Shown here: piece by piece, positions 25,695 to 35,600 of the stretch
How positions within the stretch are numbered: the first letter of the stretch is position 1
Layout: each line of letters opens with the position of its first letter
Source: Nonomuraea sp. SYSU D8015
GTDB taxonomy: Bacteria > Actinomycetota > Actinomycetes > Streptosporangiales > Streptosporangiaceae
Assembly: GCF_008065375.1 (NCBI RefSeq)
Contig: NZ_MU084033.1
Coordinates: forward strand, 471 to 64,470
DNA length: 64,000 nt
Direction of reading: 5' to 3'
Program-made: the position numbers and the translations under genes
The notes under the pieces: model-generated
The model's database searches: none
Seen by the model: only the letters and a program-made list of their open reading frames with translations
What the model was told of the DNA's origin: nothing

Positions 25695-26651
25695 TCAGTG
25701 CGAGGCGTTGCGATCCCATTGTTCCGACGCGCATGGCTCTGGAGAGCCTGATTGCCAGGCTTCTAGCTGGGCGGCGCAGCTGACACCGAAAAATAGCGCT
25801 CCCGCTGTGAGTTCTCCCCAGAGCAGCAGTGCGATGATCCCGGTCAGCGGGCCGTAGATGTCACCGAAAATCTCACTGAGAGTGACATACCATCCCAACA
25901 GGACACTGACGGCCAGCCATACCATGGTCGCCAGCATGAGCCCAGGCACCAGCCACCGCAGCGATGGCTGGCATCGGCGAGGGGCTGCCTTGAACAAAAC
26001 CACGATCGCCACCATGGCGAGAGCCACCCCGGCCGGCCAGCGGACCACACGCAGCACCGTGTCGGCCAGACCGCCCCATGGATAAGTCCTTGCAAGCGCT
26101 GCTCCCACGGGTTCGGCAACGACAGGCACCAAGAACCCGCTAATGGCCGGGACTCCGGCCGCCCAGGTCAGCACGAAAGCGTTCCAGTACCGGGCTAGGA
26201 CTGGACGGTCGTGCTGGATGCCGTATAGGCGGTTCGCGCCCCGTTCGACCTGCCCCATCGCGGTCACCAGTACCGCCACCCCAGTGACCAGGCCTGTCAG
26301 CAGCGCCACCTCACCGAGCTTGTGTTCACTTGTGCCCAGCACCTGCCGCACCAGTGCATCGCTTCGCCCCGGGGTAATGGCCAACACCGCTTCGGCCACC
26401 ACCTTTCCTTCAGGCCGATCACCCAGGTCCTCTGCCAGCCCGGTCAACGCAATAAGGAACGGGACCACGGCCAGGCATAGCAGCAGGGCAAGAGAGCGGA
26501 CGTGGCTGGAACCATCGCTGCAGCGGAACCTGCGGTAGCTGTCGCGGAGGAGCAGCCAAAAACCATAGCGGCGAATGGCCGCCCAAGGCCGCCGAGCGAT
26601 CCAGCGGTCATCCGACAGCGAGGCCATCTCCGGTACCGGCCGGCTGCTCAT
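25695..26651 (-). CDS. YihY/ribonuclease BN-like membrane protein
   Basis: A 318-residue protein with about six transmembrane helices of the YihY (formerly RNase BN) family. Motifs include S-L-A-L-L-L-C-L-A-V-V-P-F at the first helix, G-A-N-R-L-Y-G-I near the middle and G-I-I-A-L-L-L-W-G-E-L-T-A-G-A-L-F-F-G near the C-terminus. The start at 26651 is set by a strong GGAGGGAGGAGG site; the frame begins slightly upstream at 26675. The family's role is unknown; virulence and envelope functions have been suggested. It converges on the double PAP2 gene with only 37 bases between, and diverges from the PAP2 gene at 26913. Confidence 0.85.
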   Translation of the reverse strand: MSSRPVPEMASLSDDRWIARRPWAAIRRYGFWLLLRDSYRRFRCSDGSSHVRSLALLLCLAVVPFLIALTGLAEDLGDRPEGKVVAEAVLAITPGRSDALVRQVLGTSEHKLGEVALLTGLVTGVAVLVTAMGQVERGANRLYGIQHDRPVLARYWNAFVLTWAAGVPAISGFLVPVVAEPVGAALARTYPWGGLADTVLRVVRWPAGVALAMVAIVVLFKAAPRRCQPSLRWLVPGLMLATMVWLAVSVLLGWYVTLSEIFGDIYGPLTGIIALLLWGELTAGALFFGVSCAAQLEAWQSGSPEPCASEQWDRNASH

Positions 26652-26912
26652 TCCTCCTCCCTCCGTCGCGCCCATGATCTCTGGCTCCTACCCCGGCGAC
26701 GGCAGGGCCATCTGATCCGCCAGCGAAGGGCGACCAGCGCGCCCAGATGCGAGCCGCACAGACTTAAGCGGCTGGAAGCGGATAGCCGGTGTGCTGGCGG
26801 GCAACGGGAGCCTCGACCTTGAGACAACTCCGGCATACGCAGAACCGTCCCGCAGTTCAAGAGGCGGCAAACTGCCGGGCGTCAGCTGGGAACTTCAGCG
26901 AGGAGTACGGAC

Positions 26913-27620
26913 GTGACCACTCGAACCCATATGGCTCTCCGCCAGGCGCGCGACCTCGGCGCCGGCCTGGGCACGGTGGCGCTCGTGACGGTTGCCGTCG
27001 GGCATCTGATCACCCAGCTACTCGTCGACTACTGGGCGGAAGGCATGCTGAACCGCCAGCTCGCCAGAGAGCGCACCCCTCGATTGAACGCGATCAGCGA
27101 TATCATCTCGAGCACAGCGGACACCCCTGTGATCATCGGAGTTACCGCGACGGCCGCCTTCGCCTTCCGTATCGCCTTCCAGCGATGGCGCGAATCGGTG
27201 TTCCTAATCGTGGCCGTGACTGCCCAGAGCTGGATCTTCCTCCTGGCCACGGTGTTCGTGCCACGGTCGCGGCCGTCGGTTCCGCACCTTGATGCGGCCC
27301 CTCCTACCTCGAGTTACCCTTCGGGCCATGCCAGCGCCGCAATGGCTTGCTACTTCGGGATTGCCCTGGTGCTCATCTTGCACATGCGGCACCGAGTGGT
27401 CCTTTCCCTGCTGTGGGGCGTCCTCGGGCTGACTTTGGCGATCGGAGTGGCGTGGGCTCGGGTTTACCGTGGTATGCACTACTTCACCGATGTGGTCTGG
27501 GGTTTGCTGCTCGGCTTGGTCTGTCTCCTGGTCACCGGATGGGTGATCCTGCTCAGGCCGCACCCTGGGACCCGAGGTGATCCGGACGGTGCATCACAGC
27601 GAAGCGATCCGGCGTCATGA
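26913..27620 (+). CDS. PAP2 phosphatase, membrane protein
   Basis: A 235-residue PAP2-family membrane phosphatase. The motifs are V-P-R-S-R-P-S-V-P-H, Y-P-S-G-H and A-R-V-Y-R-G-M-H-Y-F-T-D, on about six helices. Its first motif and the long insert before PSGH closely resemble domain 2 of the protein at 24191. The GTG start follows GAGGAG. Likely substrate is a lipid or isoprenoid phosphate; which one cannot be read from sequence. Confidence 0.9.
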   Translation: MTTRTHMALRQARDLGAGLGTVALVTVAVGHLITQLLVDYWAEGMLNRQLARERTPRLNAISDIISSTADTPVIIGVTATAAFAFRIAFQRWRESVFLIVAVTAQSWIFLLATVFVPRSRPSVPHLDAAPPTSSYPSGHASAAMACYFGIALVLILHMRHRVVLSLLWGVLGLTLAIGVAWARVYRGMHYFTDVVWGLLLGLVCLLVTGWVILLRPHPGTRGDPDGASQRSDPAS

Positions 27621-28051
27621 GGTCGCTGATGAAGCACGGAAGAAACGGTGGCTGTATCCATGGCCTCACCGCCAGTTCGTCCTGGAGAGCGAAACAGGGG
27701 CACAAGCCGACAGCGCGGCGGTCACCTTACACGAAAGAAAGCAGGCGGGATGGCCACGGGATGGCTGAGTCCGAGTTGCGGCTCGCGAACCGCCGCAGCA
27801 CAGCTCACGACACCGCGCCTCCTTCACATCAGGAAAACACAGACACGGATGATGCAACTCAATGGCCAACAAATGTGGAACGAACCTTTGCATTATGAAT
27901 TGATCGGCCATCAAGCTTTCAAATATATTGGTTCGCGGCAAAACCTTTACAGGGTAGCATCGAGATACAGCAACACGTACCAGCACATGACGAAGGAAAG
28001 CTCCCTGCCGTCCCAATCGTTCTCAACATTCCGAGAGGCCGGCCGTTCATC
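27621..28051. other. Unusually A+T-rich spacer
   Basis: About 430 bases, of which roughly 27840-28010 is far richer in A and T than the rest of the window. A plus-strand frame (codons from 27849) ends inside the next gene start at 28055 and encodes a protein-like but unrecognised 68 residues with no ribosome binding site. It may be foreign DNA or a regulatory region for the hydrolase at 28052. Confidence 0.4.
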
Positions 28052-28798
28052 ATGAGCCCACCTGGCGACCTGCACGGCGTTCACCTGTCTGTGGGAAAGC
28101 ACCGGCTGTTCATTCGCTACGGTGGCTGTTCCGACGAACCTGCGCAACCACCCATCGTCCTGATACACGGCCTTGTGCTCTCTAGTCGTGTACTGCTACC
28201 CACAATGCGGCACCTTGCTCGACGGCACTTTGTCATCGCTCCTGACCTTCCCGGGTGCGGAGCCAGCCCACATCCGGCCAGCCCCATGACCATAGAAGAA
28301 CTAGCTGATACCCTGGGGCAGCTCCTGCATCGAATCGGCCGCCCCTGCGTGGTGCTCGCCAATTCTTTCGGGAGCCTGATAGCGGTCGAAGCCGCCATCC
28401 GTCACTCCCCATGGATACACCGGCTAGTCATAGCCGGCCCCTCCCTGCCCCCGGTACGGTTTGGACTGCCGGAGATCGCCTTGCGGTGGGTCGGCACCGC
28501 GGTTCGAGAACCGTTGTCGATCGCGCCGCTGGCCCTCAGCGAGCTTTGGTATACCGGATTGGATCAAGCTGCGGCCCATGTGAAGATGTCTCGGCGTTAT
28601 CCGCTGCGCAGTCGTCTCCATGCTGTCCGTGCCCCCACGCTGGTCATCCGCGGAACCCGCGATCTCCTGGCTCCTCGGCAGTGGTCAGCCGATATCGCGA
28701 CGGCGACACCGGCAGGTCAGTTAATTGAGGTCAAGGCTGCCCATGCACTGCCGTACGAGATCCCAGAATTGCTCACCCGAATGATCGAATCGGGGTGA
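28052..28798 (+). CDS. Alpha/beta hydrolase
   Basis: A 248-residue soluble hydrolase. V-L-I-H-G-L at about 36-41 forms the oxyanion region, A-P-D-L-P-G-C-G follows, and Ser105 lies in A-N-S-F-G-S. The acid is in R-G-T-R-D-L and the His in A-A-H-A-L near the C-terminus. The A-N-S-x-G elbow is shared with the hydrolases at 14351 and 18419, suggesting a local paralogue group. No good ribosome binding site precedes the ATG at 28052. Substrate unknown. Confidence 0.85.
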   Translation: MSPPGDLHGVHLSVGKHRLFIRYGGCSDEPAQPPIVLIHGLVLSSRVLLPTMRHLARRHFVIAPDLPGCGASPHPASPMTIEELADTLGQLLHRIGRPCVVLANSFGSLIAVEAAIRHSPWIHRLVIAGPSLPPVRFGLPEIALRWVGTAVREPLSIAPLALSELWYTGLDQAAAHVKMSRRYPLRSRLHAVRAPTLVIRGTRDLLAPRQWSADIATATPAGQLIEVKAAHALPYEIPELLTRMIESG

Positions 28799-28944
28799 AC
28801 CAGCACACGCGGATCAGTGGGAGCAAAGGTATGTCCGGTTCTCGGCTGTCGCGGTGTGGGGATTCGCGGGGCAATGAGGTCTGCTCGACGTGGCGCCGGC
28901 GACCTGGCCGAGGTGGAGCGTAGCCGAATGGCGGTGGCCGTCTT

Positions 28945-28969
28945 GTATGGAGTCTCAACCAGGGGGTAA
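28945..28969 (+). promoter_or_regulatory. SigB/F-type promoter, exact GTAT-N15-GGGTAA
   Basis: GTAT at 28945-28948 and GGGTAA at 28964-28969 match the motif found six other times in this window. It sits 37 bases before the ATG of a BON-domain remnant, so the promoter has outlived its gene. Confidence 0.7.
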
Positions 28970-29006
28970 CAGCGGGCGGCAAGGAACGGTGAAGCAAGGA
29001 GCGATC

Positions 29007-29326
29007 ATGTATCCATAAGCCCGCCACTGCTCTATCTCCGCGATCACCAAGACTCCTGGTGGGAGTGCCGGAACCACCCTCGCCGACGGCCAGAACAAGC
29101 CTCGGATATGGATCGGTTGGAGTTTTACGCGCGCCAGGATTTCGCCCTCAAGGTCGATATCAAGCCGCGAGTGGGGATTCGTGGCGGAGGCGTCCTCCTG
29201 GATGCCAAGTGCCCGTGGCCTGAGCGGAGCGAATCTCTGGCCTCCTGGCCCCGCAGGCCGCAGCAAGGCTCGAAGCAGTATCTCCACGTCGACCTCACCC
29301 GGGCAGCGAACAGGTCACAGAGCTAA
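29007..29326 (+). pseudogene. BON-domain protein remnant
   Basis: The leader and first codons (AAGGAGCGATC, then ATG TAT CCA) parallel the intact BON gene at 60989 (AAGGAGCAGTC, then ATG TAT CCG). Here the fourth codon is a stop. Further on, D-R-L-E-F-Y-A-R-Q-D-F-A-L-K-V-D-I-K-P-R-V is still readable, with frames breaking afterwards. It is a clearly decayed second copy with its promoter retained. Confidence 0.7.
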
Positions 29327-29547
29327 TCACATGGTGAGGCTGGCAGAGCCCACAACAATTGACGCGGTGACACACCGTAACAGCGACGCGCCGCATCGTG
29401 TGAGGCCCAACGTGAGGGCACATGACTGCAGCTCGCCTTCCCGGGCTACTGCGTAGCGCGACGATCCCGACGACGTCGCCATGGTGCCCGAGACCGAGCT
29501 CCCAGAGCTGCTTAGCCGCCTACAAGCTGATCAGAGGGGAAACGACA

Positions 29548-30036
29548 ATGGTTCCAGTCGTGGTTGCAGGCGTTCTCGGAGGCCTGGTCGGCGGCATGGT
29601 CATGGCGGCATGCTGCATGGTGATGCTGTACGCCACCGGGGAGGGGTTGTGGGCGCCTCTGAACTACATCGCCCACACGTTCTGGCGGCAGGCACCCCTT
29701 GACGGCACCTGGAACAGCACGGCGGCGGTCATCGGGATTGCCATGCATCTGCTGATGTCTCTGCTGCTCGGTGTGCTTTTTGCGCTGCTGGCCGCCCGGG
29801 TGCGGCCGGCGCCGAGGCGGCTGTCCTCCTGGGCCCTGGCCGGCATGCTGTACGGCCTCACGCTCTGGGTGATCAACCACTATCTGCTGTGGCCCATGGT
29901 GGACCGGGCCGCTGCCCAAGCGTTCACGCCATGGGTGTTCGCCGTGGGACATTTGATCTACGGACTTGCGCTGGGCTGGATGGTGGCGATGATCAGCCGC
30001 TACTCCGTCCGAACGCAGCGAGGCCCCTCCCGATAA
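29548..30036 (+). CDS. Four-helix membrane protein of unknown function
   Basis: A 162-residue protein with about four predicted helices. It begins V-P-V-V-V-A-G-V-L-G-G-L-V-G-G-M-V-M-A, a Gly-zipper-like first helix, and ends with a basic tail. It resembles generic actinobacterial membrane proteins annotated near stress genes; I know no function. The ATG at 29548 follows AGGGGA; the frame is open earlier but without protein-like sequence. It precedes the DUF2171-like gene by 80 bases. Confidence 0.75.
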   Translation: MVPVVVAGVLGGLVGGMVMAACCMVMLYATGEGLWAPLNYIAHTFWRQAPLDGTWNSTAAVIGIAMHLLMSLLLGVLFALLAARVRPAPRRLSSWALAGMLYGLTLWVINHYLLWPMVDRAAAQAFTPWVFAVGHLIYGLALGWMVAMISRYSVRTQRGPSR

Positions 30037-30062
30037 AGCTGGATGGCCGTGACGGCGGCACG

Positions 30063-30087
30063 GCTTTCACGGGGGTGCTCGGGGTAG
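30063..30087 (+). promoter_or_regulatory. Near-match SigB/F-type promoter (GCTT-N15-GGGTAG)
   Basis: The upstream box GCTT (30063-30066) and GGGTAG (30082-30087) keep the 15-base spacing and differ from the exact motif at three positions. It lies about 30 bases before the DUF2171-like gene at 30119, matching the geometry at other sites. Confidence 0.45.
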
Positions 30088-30118
30088 GTGTGAACCCTCT
30101 TCAACAGATGGGAGTGCC

Positions 30119-30496
30119 ATGCATGACTCCGGCGGAGCAGACCTTGGGGGCATGGGCCAGGTCCGTCGCGGCATGAACGTCGTGGACGGCGATGGCGAGC
30201 GGATCGGGACAGTCGAGAACGTCAAGATGGGCGATCCTCAGGCCGTCACCACGCAGGGACAGGGCGGCGGGAGCCGGCCGGGACTCCTGTCCCCGGTAGC
30301 TGAGGTCTTCGCCGACGCCGAACCGGATGTCCCGCCTGCGGTGGCGGCACGGCTGCTGAGGACCGGCTTCATCAAGGTCGACGCGCGCGGCCTCTTCGCT
30401 CGGGACTTCTACGTGGCTCCCGACCAGGTAGCGAGAGTCGATGGGGACACCGTTCACCTCACAGCCGACGCTGGCGCCCTGGCCAGAGAAACGTAA
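30119..30496 (+). CDS. DUF2171-like protein (PRC-barrel-type fold)
   Basis: A 125-residue cytoplasmic protein. The core G-M-N-V-V-D-G-D-G-E-R-I-G-T-V-E-N-V-K matches the DUF2171/PRC-barrel-type beta-barrel domain. The second half (L-R-T-G-F-I-K-V-D-A-R-G-L-F-A-R-D-F-Y-V) is nearly identical to the paralogue at 56256. The family has no proven role; members are common among stress-induced genes. Start ATG 30119 follows GGGAG. A SigB/F-like promoter lies just upstream. Confidence 0.8.
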   Translation: MHDSGGADLGGMGQVRRGMNVVDGDGERIGTVENVKMGDPQAVTTQGQGGGSRPGLLSPVAEVFADAEPDVPPAVAARLLRTGFIKVDARGLFARDFYVAPDQVARVDGDTVHLTADAGALARET

Positions 30497-31043
30497 GCTC
30501 GGGCACAGCATCAGCGGCATGACGCCGGCAGCACCGCCACGTCACCGCGTGGTCCTCAGACGCGCTCACCACGCTGGACTGCCCTGGCTTGGGGTCGAGC
30601 CGCTGATCGAGTGTGATGAAAGAGTCGGCCCAAGATGGTGTGGTGCGCCTGCTCAACGGGCACCTGGTTGACAGCTTGCTGAATGCCCCGACCTTGCACA
30701 GGTGCCCCTACAGTGAGCGGCCCGCTTCGATCACGACTGTATTGCGTCAGCGAGCGCTTTCCGCCGGTCCAAGCTATACCGACAATCCGGCGTCACGTGC
30801 CCGACGCGGCGCCTTGCGTTTCCCTCCCAGGCGGCAGGGGCCTACAGCGCTTCCGGCTGCACCCGTGGCAGTCTGCTGTCCATTTTGACATTCCCTCATG
30901 CGATGCAACCTTGTTCGCCCTGTTCGCTCCGCTGCGGGACAATGGAGACGTTGCCGCTCCTTGTTGTGCCGGGTTTCACGCTCGTCAGCTGCCATGATCC
31001 TCTAGATTGCAGAGTGCAACATTTGCGCTGAAGAAGGGACAGT
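30497..31043. other. Spacer upstream of marR
   Basis: About 550 bases without a supported gene. Minus-strand frames near 30500-30650 hint at a decayed protein but carry no motif I can name. The 3' end holds the palindromic operator at 31007. Confidence 0.35.
31007..31019. promoter_or_regulatory. Palindromic operator TTGCA-GAG-TGCAA
   Basis: A perfect inverted repeat with 5-base arms and a 3-base centre, ending 24 bases before the marR ATG. Related repeats occur at 43777, 43861 and 53673. Position and size suit a MarR-family autoregulatory site. Confidence 0.6.
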
Positions 31044-31532
31044 ATGAGCGATCAGCCCGTCAGGCCCCTGTCTGAGGACGATCCGGTTGTCGAAGCGGTC
31101 CTGACCGCCAGCCGGGCGCTGGTGGCGGTGGCCGCACGCTCGATTGCCGCGGCGGGCGGGGAAGTGACGCTTCCGCAGTACCGGGCGCTTGTTCTCATGG
31201 CTGCCCGAGGGCCGCAGCGGCTCGTCGAGCTTGCCGAGGCCCTCGATGTGAATCGATCGACGGCGACGCGCATGTGCGATCGCCTGGTGGCCAAGAAACT
31301 GGTGCGGAGGAGCCGCCTGCCCAGCGACAGGCGTACCGTGCGCATCGCACTCACGCCCGAGGGACGGGCGCTTGTAGACGGTGTGACCAAGCACCGCAGG
31401 GCCGACTTGGCGAGAATCCTCGCCCAGCTGACGCCGGCGCAGCAGGAGGAGGTGGTGGCGGCGTTGATGACGTTCGCCGTCGCGGCGGATGAGCATGCAG
31501 TGCCGGATGAGGACTCGATTCCCGATCTCTAG
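31044..31532 (+). CDS. MarR-family transcriptional regulator
   Basis: A 162-residue winged-helix regulator. The DNA-binding core reads Q-R-L-V-E-L-A-E-A-L-D-V-N-R-S-T-A-T-R-M-C-D-R-L-V-A-K, followed by a wing with R-S-R-L-P-S-D-R-R-T-V-R-I-A-L-T-P-E-G. MarR dimers bind short palindromes and release them on binding small phenolics or oxidants. AAGAAGGG precedes the ATG, and a TTGCA-N3-TGCAA palindrome lies just upstream, so autoregulation is likely. It converges with the operon ending at 31545. Confidence 0.9.
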   Translation: MSDQPVRPLSEDDPVVEAVLTASRALVAVAARSIAAAGGEVTLPQYRALVLMAARGPQRLVELAEALDVNRSTATRMCDRLVAKKLVRRSRLPSDRRTVRIALTPEGRALVDGVTKHRRADLARILAQLTPAQQEEVVAALMTFAVAADEHAVPDEDSIPDL

Positions 31533-31544
31533 CTCCGTGAGACG

Positions 31545-32618
31545 CTACAGTATGCGGTATTTCTCGACGTCAGGCGTACGGAGCTCGAGGCCGATTCCGG
31601 GGCGGGTCAGATCGGGTTCGAGCATCCCCTCGACCGGCGTGCGGAATCCGTCGAAGAACAGCGACTCGATACGTACGTGATCGTGGAACCACTCCACATG
31701 CCGCAGATTGGGCGTGGCCAGCGCCGCATGGAGGTGCAGCTGTGGCGCGCAGTGGGCGGACACCTCCAGGTTGTGAGCGGCGGCGATCGCGGTGGCTCTC
31801 TGCCACTCCAGGATCCCGCCACATCGCGTGACATCGATCTGCAGGCAGTCCACGGCCTCGGCCATGCGGCGGAAATAGAACAGGTCATAGCCGTACTCGC
31901 CGGCGGTCACGTCGATCTGCGTGGCGTCGCGTACCTGGCGCAGTCCCGCCAGATCGTCGGAGGAGACCGGCTCCTCGAACCACGACACGTCCGAGCCTTC
32001 CAGGACCTCCGCGATCCTGATCGCCTGCTTGGCGGTGTAGGCGCCGTTGGCGTCGACGTAGAGGCCGGCGAGGGGGCCCATCGCGTCACGCGCCTGCCGC
32101 ACCCGGGTGATGTCGTCAGCACCCCCGATCTTGATCTTGACGCGGGGGATGCCCTCTTCGTGGACCCACTGGCTGACCTGCTCGTGCAACTGGGGGATGG
32201 TGTAGTTGACGAAGCCGCCGCTGCCGTACACCGGCACGTGCGGCAGAGCCTGTCCGAGCAGGCCGCACAGCGGCAGGCCGAGCAGGCGGGCCTTGAGATC
32301 CCACAGCGCCGTCTCCACGGCGGAGATCGCATACCCGGCCACGCCCGGACGTCCGGCGTTGCGGATCTCGCGAACCATGGTGGTGAAGGCGGCGGGGACG
32401 TCGAAGGCGCTCATGCCGCGCACCAGCGGCGCGAGCTGGTCGTGGACGACGGAGGCGCACGCGGCGGGCCCGTACGTCCAGCCGATCCCGGTCTCGTCTT
32501 CGGCCCTGGCTTCCACCAGCACCATCGTGGTGTGATCCCACGTGAGGGTGCCGTCGGTCTCGGGCTGGTCGGTGGGAATGGTGTAGACGGCGGCGTTGAT
32601 CTCTGAGACGGCCCTCAT
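31545..32618 (-). CDS. Enolase-superfamily (mandelate racemase/muconate lactonizing) enzyme
   Basis: A 357-residue enzyme. The C-terminal barrel has the K-I-K-I-G-G lysine motif, metal ligands in Y-V-D-A-N-G-A-Y (Asp), W-F-E-E-P-V (Glu) and T-A-G-E-Y-G-Y (Glu), and a C-terminal S-A-H-C-A-P. These are the hallmarks of acid-sugar dehydratases or muconate cycloisomerases; the exact substrate is not readable. It is the last gene of an operon, its ATG overlapping the stop of the FAD/Fe-S gene (ATGA). Context with a lactate/glycolate-type dehydrogenase and pyruvate oxidase suggests acid-sugar or hydroxy-acid catabolism feeding pyruvate. Confidence 0.85.
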   Translation of the reverse strand: MRAVSEINAAVYTIPTDQPETDGTLTWDHTTMVLVEARAEDETGIGWTYGPAACASVVHDQLAPLVRGMSAFDVPAAFTTMVREIRNAGRPGVAGYAISAVETALWDLKARLLGLPLCGLLGQALPHVPVYGSGGFVNYTIPQLHEQVSQWVHEEGIPRVKIKIGGADDITRVRQARDAMGPLAGLYVDANGAYTAKQAIRIAEVLEGSDVSWFEEPVSSDDLAGLRQVRDATQIDVTAGEYGYDLFYFRRMAEAVDCLQIDVTRCGGILEWQRATAIAAAHNLEVSAHCAPQLHLHAALATPNLRHVEWFHDHVRIESLFFDGFRTPVEGMLEPDLTRPGIGLELRTPDVEKYRIL

Positions 32619-35600
32619 GTCGTTCTCGCTCCTGTCCCTTCGGCGCGTTGGGTCGGTGTGGTGGGCGGCCGCCGGTGAACGCCCCCAGCCGGCGGCGGCG
32701 CTACTGCCTGCGGGAGGCCCGCGGCCACGGCTTGGGCCTGTAGCTCCTCAGGCGGCGGGATGGACGCCTGGCGAGGTGGTCCCGGCCTGCGTGCGACGCG
32801 TTCAGGCAGTGTGTCGGGCAATGCCTGGCGCCAGGCGGCGTCGAGGGCCTCGGCCAGGTGGATGGCTTGCCGTCCGGTTCCGGCGTGCTCGATCTGGGTG
32901 CGGCAGCTGAACCCGTCGGCGAGGATGAGCGCGTCGCGGGGGGCCTCCCGTAGGGCGGGGAGCAGGCCGTGTTCGGCGCAGGCCATCGAGACCGCGAAGT
33001 GGCCGCGCTCAAAGCCGAAATTTCCGGCCAGCCCGCAGCATCCGGCGTCGAGTACGGTGGCCTGCGCTCCGGCGCGGCTCAGCAGGCTTTTGTCGGCGTC
33101 GAACCCCAGGACGGCGTGCTGGTGGCAGTGCGGCTGGGCGATGACGGGCCGGTCGATGCGCGGGAGCTTCACGTGGTGGCGTTCGAGGAGTTCGGCGAGC
33201 GTGACCGTCTGGTCGCGCAGCCTGGCGACGTCCTGATCGTGCGGGAACAGCTCCGGCGCGTCCGCGCGGAAGACGGCGGTGCACGAGGGTTCGAGTCCTA
33301 CGACGGGCAGTCCTCGCCTGAGGTCGTCGCGCAGCAGGCGGACGGTCCGCTGGATCACCTTCCTGGCGATCCCGAGCTGGCCGGTGGAGATCCACGTTAG
33401 GCCGCAGCATGCGGCCGCGGGCGGCAACCGTACGGTGAAGCCCGCCGCTTCCAGGACCCGCACGGCGGCGGCGCCGATGCCGGGGTGGAAGGCGTCGGTG
33501 AACGTGTCCGGCCACAACAGCACCTCACCTCGCAACCCCGGCCCGCGCGGGCCGCGCCGGCGGTAGGAAGTGCTGAACCGGGCGCGGGCGAAGGCGGGAA
33601 GCGGGCGTTCGCGTGCGACGCCGCCGAGCGTCCCGATCAGCGGGATGCGCGTCACCTGGTTGACCAGGACGGGCGCAAGGCCGGCCAGACGGGCCCAGAT
33701 CGGCAGCCAGCCCATCGAGTAATGCGCCACCGGCCGGGGCCGGTGCTTGTAGTGGCGGGCGAGGAACTCGGCTTTGTAGGTGGCCATGTCCACGTTGACC
33801 GGACAGTCGCTCTTGCAGCCTTTGCAGGCCAGGCACAGGTCGAGAGCGTCGCGGACCTCTGTCGAGCGCCAGCCCTTCCCGATCACGTCGCCTTGGAGCA
33901 TCTCGAACAGCAGCCTGGCCCGGCCGCGGGTCGAATGCGCCTCTTCCCTGGTGACGCGATAGCTGGGACACATGACCCCGCCCTCGTCCCGGCGGCACTT
34001 GCCTACTCCGACGCAGCGCAGCGCCGCGCGGGCGAAGCTGCCGTCGTCGTGCGGGTAGCCGAATTGTGTCGGCTCGGACGGCGGACGGTAGTCGGATCCC
34101 AGGCGCAGGCCCTCGTCCAACGGGATCGGCCGGGCGCCGGTGGGGCTGATGAGTTTGCCGGGGTTCATCCGGTCGCGCGGGTCGAAGATCTCCTTGAGGG
34201 CGGCGAAGGCCGGCATCAGGGCGGTGCCGAACATCTTCGGCCACAGCTCGCCCCGGGCCGTGCCGTCACCGTGCTCGCCGGACAGCGATCCCCCGTAGGA
34301 GACGACGAGGTCGGCTGCCCGTTCCATGAACGCCCGGAACCGCTCGATGCCGGGCGCGGAGTCCAGGCGGAACGGGATGCGGGTGTGCACGCACCCGTGC
34401 CCGAAGTGCCCATACAGGGAGGAGGATCTGGCGTAGCCGTATTCCTGCTGGAGGGCGTGCAGGTCGCGCAGGTAGGAGCCGAGCCGCTCGGGGGCGACGG
34501 CGGAGTCTTCCCAGCCGGGCCAGGTGTCGCGCTCCAGCGGGACCCAGGCGGTTGATGCGAGCGCCGACTCCCTTACCGCCCACATGCGGTCGGCCTGCTC
34601 GGAGCTGTCGAAGATCTGCGCCGGCTGATCGATCTGGTCGAGGGCGGCGCGTGCCTTGTCCGTGGCTTCTTGATCGCTGTCGCCGCCGAACTGGACCATG
34701 AGCCATCCTCCGCCGTCGGGCAGGAGGTCGAGCGTGTCGGCATTGATCCGCTTGCGGCGCTGGAACTCGATCAGTTTGTCGTCCAGGCCTTCCAGGGCCA
34801 TCGGCGCGTGGCGAACCAGGTCGGGAACGGCGTCGGCGGCCTCGAAGACGTCCTTGAAGGCGATCACGGCCAGGCAGCGAGCGGCGGGTTCGGAGACGAG
34901 GCGCAGCTTGGCGCGCAGGATCGTCACCAGGGTGGACTCTGAGCCGACGAGTGCTCTGGCGAGGTCGAACCCGTTCTCCGGCAGGAGCGCGTCCAGGCCG
35001 TAGCCTGACACGCGCCGCGGAATGTCGGGGAACCTGCGGCGGATCTCGTCGGCGTAGCGGTCGCACAGGGCCCGCAGGCGTTCGGCGATCTCGCGGGGCG
35101 GGTCGCCGGCCCAGAAGCGTTGCCCGTCGTAGGTGAGCACTTCCAGATCGACAACGTTGTCGCCGGTCTTGCCGTAAGCCTGGGCCGTGGAACCGCACGC
35201 GTCGTTGCCGATCATGCCGCCGATGGTGCAGTGGTCGTGAGTGGCCGGCTTCGGGCCGAAGATCAGGCCGTGCTCGCGGGTGCGGGCGTTGAGGGAGTCG
35301 AGCACGATGCCGGGCTCGACCGCAACGGTGCGCCCGTCCGGGTCGATGTCGATGATGCGGCCGCAGTGCTTCGACCAGTCGATCACGACGCCCGGCGTGC
35401 AGCACTGGCCGGCCAGGCTGGTGCCGCCACCGCGCGAGGCCAGCGGCACATCGTGCCCCTGGCAGACGGCCACGGCCTCGACCGCGGCCTCCACGCTCCT
35501 GGGCACGACCACGGCGAGTGGCACCTGACGGTAGTTGGAGGCATCGGTGGCATACAATGCCCTGCTTCCGGCGTCGAAGCGGACTTCTCCGTCCACGCGT

